From Methanoregulaceae archaeon UBA288 (GTDB lineage: Archaea; Halobacteriota; Methanomicrobia; Methanomicrobiales; Methanospirillaceae): a stretch of 11,373 bases of DNA. Shown here piece after piece: positions 6,837 to 11,373 of the stretch. The notes beneath the pieces were generated by a model that saw nothing but the letters and a program-made list of their open reading frames with translations, was not told where the DNA came from and made no database searches. Both the position numbers and the translations under genes were made by a program. Each line of letters begins with the position of its first letter. The stretch's first letter is position 1. The stretch is from contig DAEF01000127.1 in NCBI GenBank assembly GCA_002495225.1, positions 1 to 11,373 on the forward strand. The letters run 5' to 3'.

Positions 6837-7247
6837 ATGACGTCGTATCTGGACCGGCTCCGGGCCGGGGACGTGGACGCGAACCCGTTCTTCGGGATGC
6901 TGGGCGTGCGGGTGGACTGCGTGGACGGGGGCACGGGCGAGCTCGTCGTCGAGGTACGGCCCGGCTTCTGCAACGGCGAGGGCTGGGTCCAGGGCGGGCT
7001 CTACACCGCGCTCGCGGACGAGGCCATCGTGCTCGCGGTCTACCAGACGCTCACGGAGGGCGAGACGATCGCGACGATCGCCGAGTCCACGTCGTTCCTG
7101 CGGGGGGTGAACGGCGGCACCCTCCGGGCCGTGGGCCGGGTGGTGAAGCGGGGCCGCCGCGTGATCTTCGGCGAGGGCCAGGTCTATGACGGCGAGGGCA
7201 GGCTCTGCTCGGTCACGACGGCGTCGTACGTAGTCTCGGCCAGGTGA
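6837..7247 (+). CDS. PaaI-like hotdog-fold acyl-CoA thioesterase
   Basis: A 136-residue single hotdog domain of the PaaI/acyl-CoA thioesterase type, a normal length. The active-site region is NGEGWVQGGLYTALADEA, which aligns without gaps, from memory, with E. coli PaaI NGHQSCHGGQLFSLAD: Asn46, Gly53-Gly54 and the catalytic Asp61 all match. His52 of PaaI is Gln here (VQGG), a variant that also occurs in other members. The second half has the usual long central helix and strands (SFLRGVNGGTLRAVGRVVKRGRR). It probably hydrolyses an acyl- or aryl-CoA in the cytoplasm; the substrate is unknown. It is transcribed alone, divergently from the glycosyltransferase cluster, probably as a leaderless message. 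The next 500 nt hold no intact gene. Confidence 0.92.
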   Translation: MTSYLDRLRAGDVDANPFFGMLGVRVDCVDGGTGELVVEVRPGFCNGEGWVQGGLYTALADEAIVLAVYQTLTEGETIATIAESTSFLRGVNGGTLRAVGRVVKRGRRVIFGEGQVYDGEGRLCSVTTASYVVSAR

Positions 7248-7281
7248 GAGGGGCGATAATCCCGGTCACGTCCGCATACCG

Positions 7282-7455
7282 CTACCGCATTGCCGGCCCG
7301 ACGGCCGCCTCGACGATTGCGATCTCCTCGGGGTTGCGATCCTAGAGGTCGTCAACGAGCGCGTCGATCTCGCGGTCTCCGCCTCGATTTGCATCTCGAG
7401 GAGGCGGCGGTGGTGCTCCGTCGCGGTGGCGGCCAGGCGCTCGGTCGCGAACGAG
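7282..7455 (-). pseudogene. Remnant of the C-terminal tail of a TaqI/Eco57I-type DNA methyltransferase
   Basis: On the minus strand two adjacent frames together give ATERLAATATEHHRRLLEMQ, IEAE and then, after a frame change near 7378, DREIDALVDDL, a TAG stop, and DRNPEEIAIVEAAVGPAMR. This matches the familiar C-terminal pattern of TaqI-like or Eco57I-like methyltransferases and related restriction-modification proteins, roughly 'LHxRL...IxATDxEIDxLVYxLYGLTEEEIAIVE'. The fragment has one frameshift and one internal stop, and the catalytic part (the NPPY motif) is absent from the window. It is therefore a dead end-piece, probably left by deletion. Bases 7456-7560 between it and the recombinase fragment hold nothing I recognise. 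The match is made from memory of the family pattern. Confidence 0.55.
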
Positions 7456-7560
7456 CTCCCGCAGGCGTCTCTATCGTGCCTCTGCTCCACGCCGGCGACG
7501 CCGCACCCCGGTGGCGGGCCGCGATCGCCCTGGAGTGGATCGGCGCGCCTATATCCGATC

Positions 7561-7740
7561 GTGTCCATCGCTGCCGCGTTTGACTGGTCACGGGTCTTCA
7601 CGCCCGCCGATGCCGCCGCTATCCGGTCGGCGACGAGCCTGCCGCGCCTGCGGACACTCTTCGACATGCTGCTCTACACCGGGATACAGTCCGCCGAGCT
7701 GCGGCAGCTCCTGGACGACCCGGATCGGTACGACGAAGCG
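7561..7740 (+). pseudogene. N-terminal fragment of a tyrosine recombinase / integrase
   Basis: From a GTG at 7561 the plus strand reads SIAAAFDWSRVFTPADAAAI, a stretch around LPRLRTLFDMLLYTG, then IQSAELRQLLDDPDRYDEA. The string LLYTGxxxxELRxL is the start of the catalytic domain of XerC/XerD-like recombinases, where the first catalytic Arg follows 'TG'. Here the expected Arg (TGMR/TGLR) is replaced by Ile-Gln, so the active site is lost. No Box II (HxxR) or catalytic Tyr follows: after about 7740 the frame runs antisense through the next gene. A TATA-like CCTATATCC sits at 7547-7555. This is probably a truncated integrase from a past mobile element or island. Confidence 0.55.
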
Positions 7741-7753
7741 TGCGGTGGACGCC

Positions 7754-9595
7754 TCAGGTCTCCGCCAGATCGAGGAGAGGCGGCACCCTGCCGTCCCCCA
7801 CGCCCTCCGCCGTTGCGACGGCCGCAAACGCCTCCTCGCATGCCGGTGTCAACCAGTATCCATGCGACAGCCCGCAGCCCCGGCTCTCGACGAGCCCTTC
7901 CTCGGCGAGGCGCTGCACCCGACGGGTGACCGACGGGCCGGCCACGCCCAGCAGGATCGCGAGCTCCCGCCGCGAGATCCCCGGTGTGTCCCGGATATGC
8001 CCGAGCGTCGAGGCGAGGGGCGGGTTCCGTGCGAGATGGAGGATGACCCGGTTGATCGGCGTCAGCGCCGGGTCATGCGGGAAGTACCGGACCGAGCCGT
8101 TCCGCCGCTCTTCCATGAGTCTCCCGCAGCAGATGAGGAGGGCGAGGTGGTACCGGATCGTCTCGCGGTTGGCGCCCGTGGCCTCGACGCAGTCGGCGAG
8201 GTCGAGACCGGGGTCGGCCTCTACGGCCGCGACGAGGTCACGCCGCAGGGGATGGTCGAGGAGGTCCCCTGTCCGGACTCGCCGGCGATAGCCGAGGAAG
8301 AGAAGGAGGCGGAGCAGGAGGAGCGGATCGGGGGCCGTGCCATCCGTCTCGGGGATGAAGAGCGGCGCGGGCACTCCCCGCCTGCCGCGTCCCTGTTCTC
8401 CCTTCGGCAGATCGGTCGGCTCGAGTCCCGTCCGCACGGGCGCGGCAGCGGGGGGCTCGGGCGGCGCCTGCTCGGGACCGGGGGCCCGGGAGCGGGCACC
8501 GCCCGTCCCACCCGGTTTGCTTGCCGTCGCGGCAGTCCTCGCCGTCGCGGCCTCCACGCCCGCCGGAAAAACACAGACGCCATGCGGCGACGGCGAGACC
8601 ACCGGGATACCGCTGCCGCCCGGGATGCCGCCGGTGCCAGGGGTGATCGTGGCGGCCGCGTGCGCGGACTCGGCGCGGGCGCCGGTACCCGAAGGGCTGG
8701 GGGCGGGAGGGCTGGTGACCGCAGGGCCGTCGAGAGCGGTGCCGGTGGCGAGTTCGGGGACGGGGGTGGTCCCGCTCGTGGTCGCGCGGGCCCCGAGAGC
8801 GCCGGGAGAGATGGCCGGCGACCGGACGCCCGCGCCGCTGCCGACGGCCGTTCCCACGGGGGGCGGATCCGGGACCCCCGGCACGTCCGCCCTCGCGGGC
8901 GGTGTCGGTCCGGCAGTGCTGCCGCCGGGCACTGCAGGGGTCGCCGGCGTCGGCTGGACCGTCGTCTCCTCGCCCGTCCGCGCCGCCACGGGCGGATCCG
9001 GGGACGGAATTGCCGCGGGCGTCCGGACAGTCGCTCCGGGTGTTGGCAATGCCCCCGTTCCGTTGCCGCCGGGGATCACGCGCGGGGCATCGTCGTCCGG
9101 CCCTGCCAAGGCTGCAGTGGTCGCCGTCGGGACCGGCGTGCGCGCGGACGGCGTGGGCCGTCCTCCAATCGCCGTCCCGTTGGCAGGGGGCTCGGCCCGC
9201 GTCCCCGCCGGAGCCGGGACAGAAGGGATGGACGGAACGGCCGTGGGAGGGGTCGTGCCGACTTGGACGGTCCCGTCCTCCCTCCCGGTGCTGCCGTCAG
9301 GCGGGCGCTCGCCCGCTTGCGGGGGGATCGCGGTCGCGATCACGACCGGCCGGGCCGCCGGCGAGGGAGTCGGGACCGCGACGGTCGCGCGGGCAACGGT
9401 CACGCTCTCGACCGCCCGCTGTGCTGGCTCGGGCGTGACGACGGCCGATTCCCCGTCGCGGCCGCCGGCATCCGCCGGGATCGCCGCCCCCCGGTCAGCG
9501 GCCCCCTTCTCTCTGGCCACCTCGCCGGCGCAGGCCGGCAGCGCGGCGACAAGCAGGAGAACTGCAAGGATGCAGACAGGCCGACCGACCGGCAT
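7754..9595 (-). CDS. Exported or membrane-linked protein with long Pro/Thr-rich region and two C-terminal winged helices
   Basis: A 613-residue protein with an unusual layout. Residues 1-24 are a signal peptide (CILAVLLLVAALPACAG); LPAC only loosely resembles a lipobox. Residues 25-410 are low complexity, rich in Pro, Thr, Ala, Gly and Val, with short motifs such as TPxP and only a few NGT sequons. A short hydrophobic patch (PLLLLRLLLFLGY, 424-436) precedes a basic RRRVR. Then come two winged helices: 450-505 (GLDLADCVEATGANRETIRY, HLALLICCGRL, VRYF) and 512-590 (GISRRELAILLGVAGPSVTR, RVQRLAEEGLVESRG). I know related architectures in Methanomicrobiales, where an outer part and membrane anchor carry an inner DNA-binding pair, so a membrane-bound regulator is likely. 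The hydrophobic patch is short for a membrane span, so topology is uncertain. The long open frames on the opposite strand are compositional. Confidence 0.82.
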   Translation of the reverse strand: MPVGRPVCILAVLLLVAALPACAGEVAREKGAADRGAAIPADAGGRDGESAVVTPEPAQRAVESVTVARATVAVPTPSPAARPVVIATAIPPQAGERPPDGSTGREDGTVQVGTTPPTAVPSIPSVPAPAGTRAEPPANGTAIGGRPTPSARTPVPTATTAALAGPDDDAPRVIPGGNGTGALPTPGATVRTPAAIPSPDPPVAARTGEETTVQPTPATPAVPGGSTAGPTPPARADVPGVPDPPPVGTAVGSGAGVRSPAISPGALGARATTSGTTPVPELATGTALDGPAVTSPPAPSPSGTGARAESAHAAATITPGTGGIPGGSGIPVVSPSPHGVCVFPAGVEAATARTAATASKPGGTGGARSRAPGPEQAPPEPPAAAPVRTGLEPTDLPKGEQGRGRRGVPAPLFIPETDGTAPDPLLLLRLLLFLGYRRRVRTGDLLDHPLRRDLVAAVEADPGLDLADCVEATGANRETIRYHLALLICCGRLMEERRNGSVRYFPHDPALTPINRVILHLARNPPLASTLGHIRDTPGISRRELAILLGVAGPSVTRRVQRLAEEGLVESRGCGLSHGYWLTPACEEAFAAVATAEGVGDGRVPPLLDLAET

Positions 9596-9640
9596 GGTAA
9601 AGGTATCTCGTGGATCCGGAGATTTATTCTTTTCTCACCA
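9596..9640 (-). promoter_or_regulatory. Promoter of the winged-helix gene
   Basis: On the minus strand AGAATAAATC (9621-9630) is an archaeal TATA-like box centred about 30 nt before the ATG at 9595, inside a locally AT-rich patch. No Shine-Dalgarno site lies before the ATG (GATACCTTTACC). A leaderless or very short-leader transcript is therefore likely. Confidence 0.5.
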
Positions 9641-9713
9641 TGCCAGCTACCGCGGCGCGGCATCCCGCCCGATCGTGGCCGGCGATGGCGTGCGGAACCG
9701 TCCTCTTCTGACG

Positions 9714-9743
9714 CAGTAGCTTCTACTGTCACAGCCTATATCC
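9714..9743 (+). promoter_or_regulatory. Perfect 6-3-6 palindrome and TATA-like box upstream of the dockerin gene
   Basis: CAGTAG (9714-9719), CTT spacer and CTACTG (9723-9728) form a perfect inverted repeat of operator size. A TATA-like CCTATATCC (9735-9743) follows 6 nt later. The site lies between two divergent genes, one of which encodes a protein with two winged helices, so it could be an operator for that protein acting on its neighbour. This is positional reasoning only. The rest of the divergent region (9641-9713) shows nothing clear. Confidence 0.4.
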
Positions 9744-9772
9744 GCGCGGCTGTCAAGATTTCGTATGCGCCT

Positions 9773-9800
9773 GGAGCGGAGGGACGCTCCGCCCCGGGGC
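9773..9800 (+). other. Hairpin and palindrome in the 5' leader of the dockerin gene
   Basis: GGAGCG (9773-9778) and CGCTCC (9785-9790) form a 6-bp stem with a GAGGGA loop, directly followed by the self-complementary GCCCCGGGGC (9791-9800). If transcription starts about 25 nt after the TATA-like box at 9735-9743, both lie in the untranslated leader just before the ATG at 9807. If the ATG at 9765 is used instead, they are coding. Confidence 0.3.
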
Positions 9801-9806
9801 TCGAAG

Positions 9807-10223
9807 ATGATCCTCATGAAACAAAGAACGATTCTCCTCGCCGCGATCCTGGTCGCGCTCCTGCTGGTGCCGGCCGGAGCGATGGCCGCGGGTGGCGAGA
9901 CCATGGGCGGCGGGCCGCCGATCACGATCCCGCCGACGATGGGAAACAGTACGGACAACCCGCCGATCACGATCCCGCCGACGATGGGCAACAGCACCGA
10001 CAACCCGCCGATCACGATCCCGCCGACGATGGGTAACAGCACCGCCAACCCCCCGAAGCTGGATGTCAACGGCAACGGCCGGCCGGACTTCGCGGACGTC
10101 GTGCTCTACTTCAACCAGATCGGCGATCTTGCGAAGAGCGGGGCACTTGCCGACTACGACTACAACGGGAACGGTCGTATCGACTTCGGCGACGTCGTCT
10201 GGCTCTTCAAGAATCTGGGGTAA
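9807..10223 (+). CDS. Small secreted protein with three 15-residue repeats and a dockerin-like module
   Basis: A 138-residue exported protein. Residues 1-28 are a signal peptide (MKQRT, a LLAAILVALLLVPAG core, AMA end). Next come three almost identical 15-residue repeats, PPITIPPTMGNSTDN (about 37-81), each with an NST N-glycosylation sequon. The C terminus (86-137) is a paired EF-hand, dockerin-like module: DVNGNGRPDFAD (86-97) and DYNGNGRIDFGD (118-129), each followed by DVV and an aromatic-rich helix. It probably sits on or outside the cell surface and binds calcium; the repeats may form a glycosylated, Pro-rich stalk. There is no enzymatic domain, and I know no named family. Starts at 9765 (152 residues), 9807 or 9816 are all possible. 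9807 or 9816 fit best because the 9765 form puts an Arg-rich 14-residue tail before the signal peptide. It stands alone on the plus strand. Confidence 0.85.
   Translation: MILMKQRTILLAAILVALLLVPAGAMAAGGETMGGGPPITIPPTMGNSTDNPPITIPPTMGNSTDNPPITIPPTMGNSTANPPKLDVNGNGRPDFADVVLYFNQIGDLAKSGALADYDYNGNGRIDFGDVVWLFKNLG
9915..10049 (+). repeat. Three tandem 45-bp coding repeats
   Basis: Three direct repeats of exactly 45 bp (9915-9959, 9960-10004, 10005-10049) encode the PPITIPPTMGNSTDN units of the small dockerin protein. The copies differ at only a few positions, mostly third codon bases in Gly-Asn-Ser-Thr, plus one Asp to Ala change in the third copy. The high DNA identity suggests recent duplication, and copy number may vary between strains. 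Confidence 0.93.
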
Positions 10224-10241
10224 GGACCTCCACGATTTTTT
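10224..10241 (+). terminator. Oligo-T terminator after the dockerin gene
   Basis: A run of six T (10236-10241) begins 12 nt after the TAA stop at 10221-10223. Archaeal RNA polymerase commonly stops at such runs without a strong hairpin, and none is seen here. Confidence 0.5.
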
Positions 10242-10430
10242 CCGCGCGAGCATGCCTCCGGCGACGCGGCCGGTGAGATGGAGCTCGTCGCGCAGGGCTG
10301 CACCCGATTTTGTCTTGAGCGATGGGGGGGCTTCCTCCACCTCTCCTTCCACCACAACGCCGCTTATCACCGAAGCGTTCTGTGCCCTCACCGTGGTCGC
10401 GGTACCGATACGTGATCCCCCCGGCCGGCT
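10242..10430. other. Non-coding stretch with nothing recognised
   Basis: No convincing gene lies here. Short open frames on both strands give Pro/Arg/Ser-rich sequence without family resemblance. A C/G-rich stretch with a run of seven G (10324-10330) and a pyrimidine-rich segment is the only local feature. It may be further decayed remains of the histidine kinase gene that follows. Confidence 0.4.
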
Positions 10431-10736
10431 GTGTTCGACGCCGACGAATATCTCACGGCTGCGGGAGATCGCATGTCGTGTATCGGCGTCCGCGTGCCGG
10501 AAGCCCGGGCCGTGCTCGGGCACGACCCTCTGCCGGGGGTCATGGCCGACCCTCTTCGGATCCGGCAGGTCTTTTCGAACCCGGTCGGCACCGCGATCAC
10601 GTACCGGCGGCCAGATGAGCCGCCGCGGATCGACATCGTCACGGAACGGCTGCTGGTGTCGATCGTCGAACCCCATCCACAGAGAGCGGAGCGTCGAGGG
10701 ATATCGGCTCGGGAGTGCTGCCCTCCTTGTTCGTGA
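10431..10736 (+). pseudogene. Remnant of a sensor histidine kinase (N-box of the ATPase domain)
   Basis: The frame from 10431 to the TGA at 10734 contains GHDPLPGVMADPLRIRQVF, then SNPVGTAITYRRPDEPPRID. This closely follows the start of the HATPase_c domain in archaeal PAS-type histidine kinases, where the pattern is roughly 'DPLPxVxADPxQLxQVFxNLIxNAIKFR'. The N-box is damaged: the second Asn, needed for Mg-ATP, is Thr here (GTAI instead of GNAI) and Leu is Pro. The next region, LLVSIVEPHPQRAERR, looks like the G1-box area with the DNGIGI core deleted. The phosphoacceptor His, the G2-box and the C-terminal half are absent. It is a decayed internal fragment with no promoter or start of its own, about 100 codons long. 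Confidence 0.6.
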
Positions 10737-11027
10737 TCGGCATTCATCAGCTCACACTTCGTGCAGCGATATCCTTTGATTCCAATGGCAGGGAGATGGG
10801 CAGGTCTAATTCATACGGAAGATATAACGTGCGCAAATTCTATTGGGCCGCGCCGGCCGGCCGATCAACCGATACGGTCGTGTTCCGCCCCCGAAAACCC
10901 GGCCGAACCGGGACGGAAGGGGACGGAGCGGCCCCCCTCTCTATCGGGTCGTGAATAGCGATGCTGCCGGCCATCCCGCAAGGCTCATTGTGCGAGAGCC
11001 CCAACCTTCTCGGCGAGAGGCGAGCGG
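10737..11027 (+). promoter_or_regulatory. Intergenic region upstream of pyrG
   Basis: This 291-nt stretch has no recognisable gene. It contains the most AT-rich patch of the window (about 10800-10850), with TATA-like GATATAAC (10821-10828) and AAATTCTATTGG (10834-10845). GAATAG (10951-10956) is a weaker candidate nearer to pyrG. If the first is the promoter, pyrG would have a leader of about 180 nt that includes a small inverted repeat, CCCGG (10898-10902) and CCGGG (10908-10912). GAGAGG (11015-11020), 7 nt before the GTG start of pyrG, is an acceptable ribosome-binding site. Confidence 0.4.
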
Positions 11028-11373
11028 GTGAAGTACATCTTTGTGACCGGCGGCGTGATGAGCGGCCTCGGCAAGGGGATCACCACGGCATCGACCGGCC
11101 GGATCCTGAAGAACCGCGGCGTCGGGGTCACGGCCGTCAAGATCGACCCGTACCTGAACATCGACGCCGGGACCATGAACCCGGCCCAGCACGGCGAGGT
11201 CTACGTCCTGGCCGACGGCTCCGAGGTCGACCTCGACCTGGGGAACTACGAGCGGTTCCTCGACATCGATCTCGCCGGCCAGCACAACATCACGACCGGC
11301 AAGGTCTACCGCTCCGTCATCGAGAAGGAGCGGCGCGGCGACTACCTCGGGGAGACGGTCCAGATCATCCCGC
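11028..11373 (+). CDS. pyrG: CTP synthase, N-terminal part (cut by window end)
   Basis: The first 115 codons of CTP synthase, which makes CTP from UTP, ATP and glutamine, the last step of pyrimidine nucleotide synthesis. The protein begins MKYIFVTGGVMSGLGKGITT, the invariant start of the synthetase (amidoligase) domain. The P-loop is SGLGKGI (12-18) with Lys16, equal to Lys18 in E. coli. Also present are KIDPYLNIDAGTMNPAQHGE, with the UTP/CTP-site region, VDLDLGNYERF with Asp70 (equal to Asp72 of E. coli), and ERRGDYLGETVQIIP. The full enzyme has about 530-550 residues; the rest of the synthetase domain and the glutaminase domain lie beyond the window. The start is a GTG with GAGAGG 7 nt upstream. 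The reading frame is intact. The upstream gene is a decayed fragment, so pyrG probably has its own promoter. Confidence 0.97.
   Translation, partial: MKYIFVTGGVMSGLGKGITTASTGRILKNRGVGVTAVKIDPYLNIDAGTMNPAQHGEVYVLADGSEVDLDLGNYERFLDIDLAGQHNITTGKVYRSVIEKERRGDYLGETVQIIP

Noticed and set aside
9524..9595. Lipoprotein signal (LPAC) in the winged-helix protein
   Set aside because: Pro at the position before the final small residue is a poor lipobox fit, and an ordinary signal peptide ending near AGEVA explains it as well.
8337..9719. 460-codon plus-strand open frame opposite the low-complexity region
   Set aside because: It mirrors the Pro/Ala/Gly/Thr codons of the minus-strand gene; no start signal or domain of its own.
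7511..10036. 841-codon plus-strand open frame covering the winged-helix gene
   Set aside because: Arg/Gly/Ala-rich without motifs. The minus-strand frame has a signal peptide, two winged helices and a promoter, so it is the real one.
9915..10049. Tandem 45-bp repeats as a possible CRISPR array
   Set aside because: The repeats are contiguous with no spacers, in frame, and encode a clear protein repeat.
10242..10430. Short open frames after the small dockerin gene as possible genes
   Set aside because: No start signals, no family resemblance and composition typical of random high-GC frames.

Overview
The window looks like high-GC chromosomal DNA from a methanogenic archaeon, most likely of the order Methanomicrobiales. 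This is judged by eye from several points. Two secreted proteins end in the paired EF-hand, dockerin-like module (DxNGNGRxDFxDVV) that is common in that order. The winged-helix protein has an architecture I associate with the same group. Short TATA-like patches and oligo-T replace sigma-70 promoters and clear Shine-Dalgarno sites, and the CTP synthase fragment reads as archaeal. No sequence search was run, so the taxonomy is an inference.

Layout. Positions 1-23 look like the 3' end of a tRNA cut by the window edge. From 92 to about 6755 runs a tightly packed minus-strand cluster of six genes. In transcription order they are a family 2 glycosyltransferase, a TPR protein with a C-terminal winged helix, a BrxD-like (DUF2791) P-loop ATPase, a beta-lactamase-fold serine hydrolase, a GNAT acetyltransferase and a secreted CE3-like SGNH esterase with a dockerin-like tail. 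The first three genes overlap each other (4 nt, then 20 nt), so they are probably translationally coupled. The other three follow at gaps of 25-67 nt. A short divergent promoter region separates this cluster from a plus-strand PaaI-type hotdog thioesterase (6837-7247).

From 7248 to 11027 the window changes character. It holds three decayed fragments: the C-terminal tail of a TaqI/Eco57I-type DNA methyltransferase, the N-terminal part of a tyrosine recombinase, and the ATP-binding N-box region of a histidine kinase. They surround two intact divergent genes. One encodes a 613-residue protein with a signal peptide, a roughly 390-residue Pro/Thr/Ala/Gly-rich region and two C-terminal winged helices. 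The other encodes a small secreted protein with three 15-residue repeats, each carrying an NST sequon, followed by a dockerin-like module. A 6-3-6 palindrome lies in their shared upstream region. This stretch reads as an old integration or rearrangement scar. The window ends in the first 115 codons of pyrG (CTP synthase), a core gene.

The most interesting unit is the overlapping pair of BrxD-like ATPase and TPR-winged-helix protein. The ATPase family is known from BREX phage defence, but no other BREX gene is visible here. The pair could be a separate ATPase and adaptor module of unknown function.
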